This document shows, piece by piece, positions 45,286-54,989 of a stretch of 64,000 nucleotides of DNA (position 1 is the stretch's first letter; each line of letters opens with the position of its first letter). The position numbers and the translations under genes were made by a program. The notes under the pieces were generated by a model. It ran no database searches and was not told where the DNA came from. It saw nothing but the letters and a program-made list of their open reading frames with translations. Where the stretch lies: the NCBI GenBank assembly GCA_951635545.1, contig OX620685.1, positions 3,038,001 through 3,102,000 of the forward strand, written 5' to 3'. The stretch comes from CAG-873 sp910578365 (GTDB taxonomy: Bacteria; Bacteroidota; Bacteroidia; Bacteroidales; Muribaculaceae).

Positions 45286-47442
45286 ATGAAAGTTTATAAG
45301 ACTGACCAGATTAAAAACATTGCCTTGCTCGGAAGCAAGGGCTCCGGAAAAACCACACTCGCTGAAGCAATGCTCTACGAGTGTGGAGTTATAAAACGTC
45401 GTGGTACCGTAGAAGCCGGTAATACTGTCTGTGATTATTTCCCCGTAGAAAAAGAGTACGGTTCAAGTGTGTTCTCTACTGTGTTCTATGCCGAATTCCT
45501 CGGCAAGAAACTTAATGTGATTGATTGCCCCGGAGCCGACGACTTCGTGGGCAACGCCATAACCGCCCTCAATGTTACTGATACAGGTGTGATTGTGGTA
45601 AACGGCCAGTATGGCGTGGAAGTAGGCACTCAGAATATTTTCCGCACCGCCTCGTCAATCAACAAACCTATTATTTTCGCTATTAATCAGCTCGATGGCG
45701 AAAAAGCCGATTACGAAAACGTAATCGAACAGATGAAAGAAGTGTTCGGTCCTAAAATCGTGGCCATACAGTACCCCCTCGCTTCCGGCCCCGGTTTCAA
45801 CAGCATGATCGACGTGCTTCTGATGAAGAAATACTCGTGGGGGCCCGATGGCGGAGTTCCCACCATCGAAGATATTCCCGCCGAAGAACTCGAGCGCGCA
45901 AACGAACTGCATAAAGCTCTCGTTGAGGCTGCTGCAGAAAACGACGAAACCCTTATGGAAAAATTCTTCGAAGAGGAACACCTCACCGAAGACGAAATGC
46001 GTATGGGTATCCGAAAAGGTCTGATCGACCGCTCGATTTATCCGGTATTCTGCGTCAGCGCCGCAAAAGACATGGGAGTGCGCCGCATGATGGAATTCCT
46101 TGGTAATGTCGTACCCTTTGTGAGCGATATGCCCGCACCGACCGACACTCAGGGAAATGAAGTGAAACCAGACCCCGACGGCCCGCTGAGCGTGTTCATG
46201 TTCAAGACTACCGTCGAACCACATATAGGCGAAGTCAGCTACTTCAAGGTTATGAGCGGCACTCTCAAGGCCGGTGCCGACCTTGAAAATATCACCCGCG
46301 GCGGCAAGGAACGTCTGGCGCAGATATATTGTGTATGCGGCCAGATTAAAACTGCGGTCGATGAACTCATGGCCGGCGATATCGGCGCTACAGTCAAACT
46401 CAAAGACGTTCGCACAGGCAATACGCTCGATGAAAAAGGCTGTGAAGTCGAATTCAACTTCATAAAATATCCTGCGCCAAAATACCAGCGTGCTGTACGA
46501 CCTGTGACCGAAAGCGATGCCGAGAAGCTCAACTCCATTCTTACCCGCATGCACGAGGAAGACCCCACATGGGTTATCGAGCAGTCGAAAGAACTGAAAC
46601 AGACAATTCTCAGCGGTCAGGGCGAATTCCACCTGCGCACTCTCAAATGGCGTGTGGAAAACAACGATAAGCTCCCCATACTTTTCGAAGAACCCAAAAT
46701 ACCCTATCGCGAAACTATCACCAAGGCTTCGCGTGCCGACTACCGACACAAAAAGCAGTCGGGCGGCGCCGGACAATTCGGTGAGGTACATCTGATTGTC
46801 GAGCCATACTACGAGGGCATGCCTGCTCCCGACAGCTTCCGCTTCGGCAACCAGGAATTTAAGATGAGCGTGCGCGATACCCAGGAGATACCTCTGGCAT
46901 GGGGCGGTAAACTGGTGGTGTGCAACTGTATAGTAGGCGGTGCTATCGATGCCCGCTTCATTCCTGCAATCGTCAAAGGTCTGATGGACCGCATGGAGCA
47001 GGGCCCGCTCACCGGTTCGTATGCCCGCGACGTGCGAGTATGTATCTACGACGGTAAGATGCACCCGGTTGACTCCAATGAAATCTCCTTCCGTCTGGCC
47101 GGCCGCAACGCCTTCAGCGAGGCCTTCCGCAACGCCAATCCCAAGGTTCTTGAACCGGTTTACGATGTCGAGGTCCTTGTGCCCGGCGATGTAATGGGCG
47201 ATGTGATGAGCGATCTGCAGGGCCGTCGTGCCATAATCATGGGCATGTCAAGCGAGAATGGCTTTGAGAAAATCAGCGCCAAAGTTCCTCTCAAAGAGAT
47301 GTCGAGCTACTCAACTGCCCTCAGTTCCATTACAGGAGGACGTTCGTCGTTCACCATGAAGTTTGCCTCATATGAACTCGTTCCCGGCGATGTTCAGGAC
47401 AAACTCCTCAAGGAATACGCTGAAAAGAACACCGAAGACTAA
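45286..47442 (+). CDS. Elongation factor G paralogue of the EF-G2 type
   Basis: A 718-residue protein with the EF-G domain order. The P-loop GSKGSGKT is at 16-23. The switch II motif is DCPGADDF (80-87) instead of DTPGHVDF, so the GTPase histidine is replaced by Ala84. The usual RGITI of switch I is absent (KEYGSSVF), and the G4 motif is NQLD instead of NKxD. These changes match the Bacteroides EF-G2 paralogue, reported to support translocation without GTP hydrolysis and to help growth under nutrient limitation and gut colonisation. It is divergent from lon and convergent with ligA. Confidence 0.9.
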   Translation: MKVYKTDQIKNIALLGSKGSGKTTLAEAMLYECGVIKRRGTVEAGNTVCDYFPVEKEYGSSVFSTVFYAEFLGKKLNVIDCPGADDFVGNAITALNVTDTGVIVVNGQYGVEVGTQNIFRTASSINKPIIFAINQLDGEKADYENVIEQMKEVFGPKIVAIQYPLASGPGFNSMIDVLLMKKYSWGPDGGVPTIEDIPAEELERANELHKALVEAAAENDETLMEKFFEEEHLTEDEMRMGIRKGLIDRSIYPVFCVSAAKDMGVRRMMEFLGNVVPFVSDMPAPTDTQGNEVKPDPDGPLSVFMFKTTVEPHIGEVSYFKVMSGTLKAGADLENITRGGKERLAQIYCVCGQIKTAVDELMAGDIGATVKLKDVRTGNTLDEKGCEVEFNFIKYPAPKYQRAVRPVTESDAEKLNSILTRMHEEDPTWVIEQSKELKQTILSGQGEFHLRTLKWRVENNDKLPILFEEPKIPYRETITKASRADYRHKKQSGGAGQFGEVHLIVEPYYEGMPAPDSFRFGNQEFKMSVRDTQEIPLAWGGKLVVCNCIVGGAIDARFIPAIVKGLMDRMEQGPLTGSYARDVRVCIYDGKMHPVDSNEISFRLAGRNAFSEAFRNANPKVLEPVYDVEVLVPGDVMGDVMSDLQGRRAIIMGMSSENGFEKISAKVPLKEMSSYSTALSSITGGRSSFTMKFASYELVPGDVQDKLLKEYAEKNTED

Positions 47443-47444
47443 AC

Positions 47445-47503
47445 AATCCCCAAATAAAACAGGAGCCTCGGGTTTTCCGAGGCTCCTGTTTTATTTGGGG
47501 ATT
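47445..47503. terminator. Bidirectional terminator between the EF-G2 gene and ligA
   Basis: A perfect stem of about 26 bp starting AATCCCCAAATAAAACAGGA and its complement, with a loop of about six bases. It ends both the plus-strand EF-G2 gene and the minus-strand ligA operon. Confidence 0.9.
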
Positions 47504-47508
47504 ACTAA

Positions 47509-49512
47509 TTACGACAGCATATCCAGGAACTCCTGTTCATTGATTACCGGAATATTAAGGCTGCGAGCCTTCTCAAGTTTGGCGGGGCCCATGTTTTCGC
47601 CTGCCAGGACAAAGTCGGTTTTCTTGGAGATTGAACCGCTGTTTTTACCTCCGTTGCGCTCTATCATTTCTTTGTACTGATCGCGGCTATGGAGTGTGAA
47701 AACACCACTGATTACTATAGTCTTGCCTGCCAGACAGTCGTTTTTTTCGCTTTCATCCTCCTCGGGCAGTTCGAACTGCACTTCGGCCTGGCGCAAGCGT
47801 CTGATAATATCGCGGTTACACTCGTTGGCAAAGTATTCTACAATACTTTCGGCTATGCGCGGGCCCACATCATCTATAGCCTCCAGTTCAGGCTGGCTAA
47901 GGGCCATCAGACGGTCGAGTGAACGAACACTCCGGGCGATTTTTTTTGCAGTAGTTTCTCCGACATAAGGTATCGAAAGGGCGAACAGCACACGGTCGAA
48001 CGGTATCGACTTGCTCCGTTCAACACCGTCTACTACCCGTTCGGCGCTTTTCTGACCAAAGCCTTCAAGCCCGCTCAAATCGCTTGTTTTCAAGTTATAT
48101 AAATCGGCGATGTTGCGTAAAAGACCGCAATCATAAAGCATTTTTGCCGTTTCTTCTCCAATACCTTCGATATTCATCATGCGGCGGCCTACAAAATGCT
48201 CTATACGGCCTATAATCTGTGGCGGGCAATGGTATTTGTCGGGGCAGACCCAGGCTGCTTCGCCCTCTACTCTGACCAGCGGAGTACCGCAGGCGGGGCA
48301 ATGGCTAACAAACCGTACCGGAGTAGCGTCGCTTTCGCGGGCATCGATATCCACACCGGTAATCTTGGGTATGATTTCGCCGCCCTTCTCCACATACAGC
48401 ATGTCGTGCTCGTGTATGCCCAGAGTCTTGATTATATCTTCGTTGTGCAGCGACGCACGCTTCACTATGGTTCCCGACAGAGGTACAGGCTCAAGATTGG
48501 CAACCGGAGTGACAATGCCCATACGGCCTACGTCGAACGACACATAACGCAGCCTTGTAAGCGCCCTCTCGGCCTGGAATTTATAGGCAATCGCCCAGCG
48601 GGGCGATTTTGCGCGAAAGCCCAGATTCAACTGCTGGCGAAGCGAGTTGACCTTGAATACCAGTCCGTCGGTTGCCACGGGCAGTTCGCGGCGTGCTGTA
48701 TCCCAGCGCTGTATGTATGCGTCGATTTCGGCTATGCTGTGCAGCCGGGTCATGGCGTCGGACACTTTGAAACCCCAGCTGCCGGCGCGCAACATATTGT
48801 CGTAGTGGTTGTCGCATGGCAGGTCTTCGCCTAACATGTAGTACAGATAGGCGTCGAGGCCGCGTCGGGCCACCTCGGCCGAATTTTGCAGTTTCAGAGT
48901 TCCTGCGGCAGCGTTTCGCGGATTGGCAAAGAGAGGTTCCTCGTTGAACGCACGTTCCCGGTTCAGCCGCTCGAAAGCTTTCCAGGGCAAAACTATTTCG
49001 CCCCTTATCTCAAACTTATCGGGCCATCCGCTGCCACTGAGCTGCAGGGGTATGCTGCGTATGGTCATTATATTGTCGGTAACCACATCGCCCTTTTCGC
49101 CGTCGCCGCGGGTTACGGCGCGCACCAGGCGTCCATGCTCGTAAATAAGCGATATGCCGGTGCCGTCGAATTTCATTTCACCTATGATTTCAGTCGTTTG
49201 GCCTGATAGGGCGTCGTCGGTACGTTTTACCCAGGCGTCGACTTCTTCAATCGAATAGGTGTTCGACAATGAAAGCATCGGATATATATGAGCCTCCTGG
49301 GTAAATCCCTTGGTGATGTCGCTGCCTACACGGCGTGTAGGTGAATACGGGTCGTCGTATTCGGGATGCTCGCGCTCGAGTTGCTCCAGCTGGCGCATCA
49401 TATCGTCGTACTCGCGGTCACTTATTTCCGGATTGTTGTCAACGTAATACAGTCGGTTGTGGCGGTCGAGTTCGCTGCGTAGCTGCAGTATCTGTTTTTT
49501 TATCTCGCTCAT
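47509..49512 (-). CDS. ligA: NAD-dependent DNA ligase
   Basis: A 667-residue ligase that seals nicks using NAD. The N-terminal Ia and adenylation domains have YYVDNNPEISDREYD (Ia) and the active-site lysine in MKFDG (about 115). The OB domain follows, then the zinc finger (CPACGTPL, then CPDKYHCPP), helix-hairpin-helix repeats (IEGIGEETA, LEGFGQKSA, IPYVGETTA, IDDVGPRIA) and a C-terminal BRCT domain (from about 590). All parts are present. It follows rlmD after six bases. Confidence 0.97.
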   Translation of the reverse strand: MSEIKKQILQLRSELDRHNRLYYVDNNPEISDREYDDMMRQLEQLEREHPEYDDPYSPTRRVGSDITKGFTQEAHIYPMLSLSNTYSIEEVDAWVKRTDDALSGQTTEIIGEMKFDGTGISLIYEHGRLVRAVTRGDGEKGDVVTDNIMTIRSIPLQLSGSGWPDKFEIRGEIVLPWKAFERLNRERAFNEEPLFANPRNAAAGTLKLQNSAEVARRGLDAYLYYMLGEDLPCDNHYDNMLRAGSWGFKVSDAMTRLHSIAEIDAYIQRWDTARRELPVATDGLVFKVNSLRQQLNLGFRAKSPRWAIAYKFQAERALTRLRYVSFDVGRMGIVTPVANLEPVPLSGTIVKRASLHNEDIIKTLGIHEHDMLYVEKGGEIIPKITGVDIDARESDATPVRFVSHCPACGTPLVRVEGEAAWVCPDKYHCPPQIIGRIEHFVGRRMMNIEGIGEETAKMLYDCGLLRNIADLYNLKTSDLSGLEGFGQKSAERVVDGVERSKSIPFDRVLFALSIPYVGETTAKKIARSVRSLDRLMALSQPELEAIDDVGPRIAESIVEYFANECNRDIIRRLRQAEVQFELPEEDESEKNDCLAGKTIVISGVFTLHSRDQYKEMIERNGGKNSGSISKKTDFVLAGENMGPAKLEKARSLNIPVINEQEFLDMLS

Positions 49513-49518
49513 AATGAT

Positions 49519-50928
49519 TCAACGAAGGTCAAGACGCACCACATTTTCCACATGTTGCGTATGAGGGAACATATCCACCGGCTGAACAGCAGTCACTTTA
49601 TATTTGCTGTCGAGCAGAGCCAGGTCACGTGCCTGTGTGGCCGGGTTGCAGCTCACGTATACTATACGGCGTGGCTCGGCGCGCAGTATCACGTCCACTA
49701 CATCGCCGTGCATACCTGCGCGTGGCGGGTCGACAATCATCACGTCGGGCTTGCCGTGCGAGGCCACAAATTCGTCGGTAAGAACATCTTTCATGTCGCC
49801 GGCATAGAACAGAGTGTTGTCAATACCGTTGATTTGCGAGTTGATTTTTGCGTCTTCAATGGCCTCGGGCACATATTCGATGCCTACGACCTTGCGGGCG
49901 CGTCGGCTTACAAAGTTGGCGATAGTTCCGGTACCGGTGTAGAGGTCATACACCAGTTCGTCGCCGCTCAGTCCTGCGAAGTCGCGGGTAACCTTATAGA
50001 GTTCGTAGGCTTGCAGAGAGTTGGTCTGGTAGAACGACTTGGGCCCTACTCTGAACCTCAGACCTTCCATTTCTTCCTCTATGAATTCGCTGCCCGAGTG
50101 CAACAGCACTTCCTGGTCACCGATAGTGTCGTTGACTTTGGTATTGATTACATACAACAACGATGTGATTTCGGGAAATTCGGCCCGTACGGCATCAAGC
50201 AGTCCGGCGATAGCCTCTGGTTCGTTGGCGCCGAACACCATCACAGCCATAATCTGCCCTGTCGAGGCCATGCGGACCATAAGTGTACGCAACAGTCCCT
50301 GCTGGGCGCGCAGGTCGTAGAAAGGCAGATTATGGCTCTTGCCGTATTGCTTTATAAACAGGCGCAGACGGTTGGAGAAATCGTCCTGCAGCACACATTT
50401 ATTTATATCAAGTACCTTGTCAAATGCACCTGGAATATGGAATCCGGCGGCATCACGGTCGGGAAATTCCTCTCCCGAAGCCAGCTGCTGGTCGGTGAGC
50501 CAGCAACGGTTCGAGAATGTGTATTCCATTTTATTGCGGTAACATTCGGTTTGCTTCGAGCCGAGAATAGGACTGATTTCGGGTAACTCCACCTTGGCAA
50601 TACGGGTAAGAGCGTCGACCACCTGCTGCTGCTTGCATTTGAGCTGGAAGTCGTATGGCAGATGCTGCCATCTGCATCCTCCGCATACCGTAAAATGCTC
50701 GCATATAGGAGCTATACGCACCGGACCGGCCTCGACCAGACGCAGCACTGTACCCTCGGCATACGATTTCTTTTTCTTACGCAGGCGCACATCTACAACA
50801 TCGCCTGGGGCGGCAAATGGCACGAACAGCACCATACCGTCGACTTTCGCTATGGCATTGCCTTCGGCACCCACATCGCATATTGTAACTCCCTCAAGCA
50901 CCGGGAGCGGTTTTCTTCTTCGTGACAT
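49519..50928 (-). CDS. rlmD: 23S rRNA (uracil-C5)-methyltransferase, RlmD type
   Basis: A 469-residue RNA methyltransferase. The N-terminal TRAM domain is followed by an iron-sulfur cysteine motif (CEHFTVCGGCRWQH, about 75-88). The SAM site YDLYTGTGTIANF is near 317, VDPPRAGMH near 394, and the catalytic Cys is in VYVSCNPATQARDL (about 423). It probably makes m5U at 1939 of 23S rRNA, though assignment among RlmD, RlmCD and TrmA-like activities is not certain. It is upstream of ligA in a two-gene unit. Confidence 0.9.
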   Translation of the reverse strand: MSRRRKPLPVLEGVTICDVGAEGNAIAKVDGMVLFVPFAAPGDVVDVRLRKKKKSYAEGTVLRLVEAGPVRIAPICEHFTVCGGCRWQHLPYDFQLKCKQQQVVDALTRIAKVELPEISPILGSKQTECYRNKMEYTFSNRCWLTDQQLASGEEFPDRDAAGFHIPGAFDKVLDINKCVLQDDFSNRLRLFIKQYGKSHNLPFYDLRAQQGLLRTLMVRMASTGQIMAVMVFGANEPEAIAGLLDAVRAEFPEITSLLYVINTKVNDTIGDQEVLLHSGSEFIEEEMEGLRFRVGPKSFYQTNSLQAYELYKVTRDFAGLSGDELVYDLYTGTGTIANFVSRRARKVVGIEYVPEAIEDAKINSQINGIDNTLFYAGDMKDVLTDEFVASHGKPDVMIVDPPRAGMHGDVVDVILRAEPRRIVYVSCNPATQARDLALLDSKYKVTAVQPVDMFPHTQHVENVVRLDLR

Positions 50929-51188
50929 ATTATTATATATTTAATATGCAAAGGTACTACTTTTTCACAAATTCGGCAACAGATACATTCCTGTAGGCAC
51001 GCATAACCACGGCTCTTTCATTTAAAAAGTCTAGTGCTTCCGAAAAGCCTTTTATTTTATAGCGGGGGAAGTCTGAATGGGAAAGGGTGATTTTGCATTT
51101 ATTTCTCTGATTTTCAATAAAATAAGTGGTATAAAAATTGGTCAAGTGACCAATTTTTCGTAACTTTATAGTTGTAAATCAATTAGTT

Positions 51189-51679
51189 ATGAATAAAAAT
51201 AAGCCACTTGACCAAGTGCGTTCGACCGGCGTAAATGCGCCCAATCGGACTTCAAAATTAGTAAATAAATCTGAATTCAACGGCAGTATCCTGAACAGAT
51301 TGATGAATTTCGCCCGTTCAGTCCCCGATTTCCGCAGGTCCGACAAGGGCAATATACAACATCGGCTCGCCGACATCATCATACTGATGATATTAGCCAG
51401 AGAGTGTGGATGTGTCGGGCGTGCCGATATAATTGAATTCGGACGTCTCCATCTCAATAAATTCCACAGGCTGGGCATTCTCAGGAACGGCGTGCCGTCA
51501 GAATCAACACTGTGCCGTGCTGAAACCGGCATTAACGATCATGCGATGGCCGACAGGATGCAGGATTTTGCCGGGGCATTTCACAAAGAGCTGCTCAAAA
51601 AAGGGTGTGGCAAGGAAATAATATGCATAGACGGCAAGGCCGAGCGTGGCACAGTCCTGGAGAACGGGCGCAATCCTGA
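51189..51679 (+). pseudogene. ISAs1-family transposase copy A, 5' part
   Basis: The N-terminal 164 residues of the transposase, similar to residues 1-155 of the intact copy B but clearly diverged. They include the VPDFRRSDKGNIQHRLADIIILMIL region and the first catalytic Asp in ICIDGKAERGT. The frame runs into the inserted copy B, which adds an unrelated tail before a stop at 51773. Confidence 0.9.
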
Positions 51680-53214
51680 CACGGCTCTTTCATTTAAGAT
51701 TTCGTCTCATTCTCGACAAATGTGTTGTTTTATAGCGAGAGCAGTACGGACGGAGAGAGACTTTAACCTCTGATTTTCAAGAGAATAAGTACAATAAAAA
51801 TTTGGTCAAGTGACAGATTTTTAGTAACTTTATAGGTGATAATCAAAGAGTTACGCTAAAAATGAAGCCACTTGACCAAGTCTGTTCGACTGACGCCTAT
51901 GCGCCTGATCATACCGCAAAAGTACACAATAAATTTGACACAAGGCGCAGTATCATGGAAGAGCTTCGAGCATTTGCCTCATCCGTGCCGGATTTCCGTA
52001 GATTGGACAAAGGCAATTTCCGTCACAGCCTCAACGATATCATCATGCTGATGATACTCGGACGTATGGCCGGATGCATCGGACGAGCCGAGATATTGGA
52101 GTTCGGCAGATACAACCTCAACAAATTACACAAAATGGGCATGTTGAGGAACGGCGTACCATCTGAGGCCACGCTTTGCCGTGTGGAGAACGGCATCAAC
52201 GATATGGATATGGCCGACAGGATGCAGCAGTTCGCAGACATATTCCTTGAAAGACTGACCTGCGCCAGCCGCATCATTGAAATAATCTGCATTGACGGCA
52301 AAGCCGAGCGCGGCACCGTTCAGGAAAACGGGCGTAGCCCGGATATCGTCTCTGCCTATTCGTTCAGCACCGGCATAACAATCGCCACCGAAGCCTGTCA
52401 GGAAAAGAGCAACGAGATAAAGGCCGTACCGATACTTCTTGATAAAATAGATGTCGCAGGAAAGATTGTCACAGCCGACGCCATGTCTATGCAGAAGGAC
52501 ATTGTCGAGAAAATCAGAAAGAAAGGGGGTGACTTTCTGATAGAACTCAAAGCCAACCAGCCGTCATTGCGATACGGCATTGAGGACAGGCTAGTGGAAC
52601 ACACACCGGTATATTCTTACACCGAAGGTCCCGAACTGGCCCACGGCAGGATAGAGACGAGAACCTACCGCGTATATGACGGACTGGACATTATCGCCGA
52701 CAAAGAGAAGTGGGGCGGAAACATGACCATCATAGAGTATGAATCATCTACAGTCAAAAAGTCAACAGGGATGCGCACTTCGGAAAAACGCCTGTATGTC
52801 AGCAGTATGCCTACGAAGACTCCGAAGCTCGGAATCATCGTGCGCAACCACTGGTCGATAGAAAGCATGCACTGGGGCCTGGACTACAATCTCCAGCAGG
52901 ACAATATAAAACGTAAGTCGACAAGAGCCGCCCGAAACCTCGACACCATACAGAGAATAGTTTACTCGGTGTTCTCAATATGGAAAGGACTTCGCAAAAA
53001 ACGATCGGATAAGAATAAAGGCATAGCCGAACTGATGAGACATATCTCAATGAGCTTTACTCGGCTGATGCGATTTTTAAGCCAAAAATGAAAAAAATAA
53101 GATTTTGACACCAGAATAACTCGTTGACAGACAGACACAGAATATTGCCCGATTCACAATGAACCGGGTAGGGGAAGTCATGCTTTTTATTTTAGTTTAA
53201 ATGAAAGAGCCGTG
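51680..53214 (+). mobile_element. Intact ISAs1-family element, copy B
   Basis: 1535 bp with ends CACGGCTCTTTCATTTAA and its complement, flanked by the 10-bp direct repeat GCAATCCTGA (51670-51679 and 53215-53224). It is inserted in copy A in the same orientation. Same length and encoded protein as copy C at 59990-61524. Confidence 0.95.
51862..53091 (+). CDS. ISAs1-family transposase, copy B
   Basis: A 409-residue DDE transposase. An N-terminal domain (about 25-120, SSVPDFRRLDKGNFRHSLND) precedes the catalytic domain, with Asp in ICIDGKAERG (about 145), Asp in VTADAMSMQKDIV (about 206) and Glu in NHWSIESMHWGLDYNLQQD (about 330-348). Full length and identical in sequence to the copy C protein, so it is probably recent and possibly active. 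A ribosome site is not distinct because the leader is AT-rich. Confidence 0.95.
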   Translation: MKPLDQVCSTDAYAPDHTAKVHNKFDTRRSIMEELRAFASSVPDFRRLDKGNFRHSLNDIIMLMILGRMAGCIGRAEILEFGRYNLNKLHKMGMLRNGVPSEATLCRVENGINDMDMADRMQQFADIFLERLTCASRIIEIICIDGKAERGTVQENGRSPDIVSAYSFSTGITIATEACQEKSNEIKAVPILLDKIDVAGKIVTADAMSMQKDIVEKIRKKGGDFLIELKANQPSLRYGIEDRLVEHTPVYSYTEGPELAHGRIETRTYRVYDGLDIIADKEKWGGNMTIIEYESSTVKKSTGMRTSEKRLYVSSMPTKTPKLGIIVRNHWSIESMHWGLDYNLQQDNIKRKSTRAARNLDTIQRIVYSVFSIWKGLRKKRSDKNKGIAELMRHISMSFTRLMRFLSQK

Positions 53215-53224
53215 GCAATCCTGA

Positions 53225-53406
53225 TATAGTGTCGGCGTACTCGTTCAACACCGGCATAATTCTGGCTACAGAGGCCTGCCAGGCGAAAAGCAATGAGATA
53301 AAGGCAGTTCCGCGGCTTATCGACAAACTCGACATAGCCGGAAAGATAGTGACAGCCGACGCCATGTCCATGCAGAAGGATATAATCGATAAAATCAGAA
53401 AGAAAG
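53225..53406 (+). pseudogene. ISAs1-family transposase copy A, middle fragment
   Basis: About 60 codons that correspond to the region around VSAYSFNTGIILATEAC to VTADAMSMQKDIIDKIRKK, including the second catalytic Asp. It is bounded by copy B on the left and the IS110-family element on the right. Confidence 0.9.
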
Positions 53407-53573
53407 TCACTATGTTTGCATCAGATTAGCTGACGGGGCGCTCAACGGGGGCTGTCTGCCCCCTTGCTGCTAAGGCTTTCCCCCGAGAGGAGTGAGGAGA
53501 AAAGATAGACGTAAGGGCAATTGCATGTAAATTTGTAAAAGCAAAATACATTAACAGCAAAACCGATACGTCT

Positions 53574-54644
53574 ATGGTACAAAGTAACAAAAAAGATTTC
53601 AGCGGACAAAATATCTCTATTGGTATTGACGTCCATCTGAGAACATGGAGTGTCACGGTGCTCACCCCCTCTGGGTTTATGCGCACTCATACTCAAAAGG
53701 CTTCGGCCAAAGAGCTCTTTGAACATTTGAACAAGCATTATCCTAACGGTAGCTACCATGCAGCCTACGAGACGGGGTTTTCGGGCTTCTCGACCTATTA
53801 TGCCCTGACTGAGCTTGGTATAAAATGCACCGTGGTACATGCGGCTGACGTTCCGACCACCCAGAAGGAAAAGGTCTCGAAGTCAGACCCGGTGGATTCA
53901 AAAAAGCTGGCCAAAGCCCTTATGCGCGGCGAGCTCGGCAGTGTGTACATTCACTCGAAGGACAGCCTCGATGACCGTGCGCTGGTACGCCACCGCGCCA
54001 CTATTGTGAAGCTTTCCGGCGGCATAAAATCCAGAATCAAGCATCTGCTGTACAACAACGGCGTGGAGTACCCCGAAGAATATTTCCGAAGCAACCGCCA
54101 CTGGACAAGAAGTTTCATAACGTGGTTGCAGAATGACGTGCGGTTGCTCTCCGACACCCGGGTCTCGCTTGACCTGCTCATTGCCGAGGTACTCCATTAC
54201 AGGGAACGCCTCCTTGATGTCAACCGCAGATTGCGCTCGCTGGCGCGCAGCGACAGGTATGCCGAGAAATACGGCATCCTGATGTCGGTTCCCGGCATTG
54301 GTTCGACAATTGCCATGAGCCTGCTTACCGAGATTGATGACATCGGTCGCTTCAGTAACCAGCGCCAGTTCGCATCGTTCCTCGGACTCGTGCCGATGAT
54401 GTCGTCAAGCGGCGACAAGGAATACGTCGGTGAGAAGACTTTCCGGGGAAACAAATTCCTCGGTCCAAAAATAGTCGAGGCCTCATGGATAGCCATACGG
54501 CACGACGCGGAACTCTCCGCAAAGTTCGGCGCATTGTGCACTCGCGGAATGAAGTCGCAGGAAGCCATAATCCGGATAGCCCGCAAGCTCTCCAACATAA
54601 TATTTTCCGTACTGAAATCAAACCGCAGATATGAATGCCGTTAG
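53574..54644 (+). CDS. IS110-family DEDD recombinase
   Basis: A 356-residue recombinase. The N-terminal RuvC-like domain has Asp in IGIDVHLRTWSV (about 19), Glu in YETGFSGF (about 65) and the KSDPVDSKKLAKAL pair of Asp (about 103-107). The C-terminal Tnp domain has SVPGIGSTIAMSLL, then FASFLGLVP followed by the catalytic Ser region (MMSSSGDK). Members work with an RNA guide (bridge RNA) made from a non-coding end of the element. Full length. Confidence 0.93.
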   Translation: MVQSNKKDFSGQNISIGIDVHLRTWSVTVLTPSGFMRTHTQKASAKELFEHLNKHYPNGSYHAAYETGFSGFSTYYALTELGIKCTVVHAADVPTTQKEKVSKSDPVDSKKLAKALMRGELGSVYIHSKDSLDDRALVRHRATIVKLSGGIKSRIKHLLYNNGVEYPEEYFRSNRHWTRSFITWLQNDVRLLSDTRVSLDLLIAEVLHYRERLLDVNRRLRSLARSDRYAEKYGILMSVPGIGSTIAMSLLTEIDDIGRFSNQRQFASFLGLVPMMSSSGDKEYVGEKTFRGNKFLGPKIVEASWIAIRHDAELSAKFGALCTRGMKSQEAIIRIARKLSNIIFSVLKSNRRYECR

Positions 54645-54989
54645 ATAATGCGACACACAAAAGTCTTATAGGCAAATACAGTAAGACGGCTACTCTCGCC
54701 TCCTTGATGAGCCTTGGCTGCATCTAAAAGAAAGGTTGTGGCGTCTTTCCTATTATGCTGAATAAGTAAACTGTCAGCCCGATGGGGCGTGACTGATAGA
54801 AGTTTGCCTGATAGGACTTTTTTTACTACAAGGCATTTCGGGCTCTAACCGATTGCCGGTTATTTGATTGGGGCAGAGGCCTCGATCATGACTCTTTTGT
54901 GCCTACACAATCGGCACAGAAATATAAGCAATTGATTTTTAACGTTAATCTTTTCTAAATCTCAACGAGAATTTTGGAATACAACATAG
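54645..54989 (+). ncRNA. IS110 right end, candidate bridge RNA
   Basis: A 345-base non-coding segment in the place where IS1111-type elements encode their guide RNA. It contains potential stems such as AACCG / CGGTT (about 54848-54862) and GCCCGATGGGGC (about 54778-54789). A stretch TAAAAGAAAGGTTGTGGC (about 54724-54741) resembles the insertion site (CAGAAAGAAAGGGGGTGAC). The match is in low-complexity sequence and may be chance. Boundaries of any RNA are unknown. Confidence 0.35.

Larger units (their letters stand above)
53407..54989 (+). mobile_element. IS110-family element inserted in the old ISAs1 copy
   Basis: Boundaries come from comparing copy A with copy B: sequence leaves the ISAs1 frame after AGAAAG (53406) and re-enters at AAGGGGGTGAC (54990). 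Only AAG is shared at both junctions, so there is no real target duplication, as expected for IS110. Non-coding ends: about 167 bases before the recombinase gene and about 345 after. The longer right end is typical of the IS1111-like branch. Confidence 0.85.

Noticed and set aside
45655..47064. A 469-codon open frame on the minus strand inside the EF-G2 gene
   Set aside because: It is the antisense shadow of a strongly recognisable gene; high codon bias leaves the opposite frame open. No family resemblance.
50957..51145. A 62-codon minus-strand frame upstream of rlmD
   Set aside because: It crosses the left end of ISAs1 copy A, so its sequence is a junction artefact. The pre-insertion frame is only about 50 codons and overlaps the GSIII promoter.
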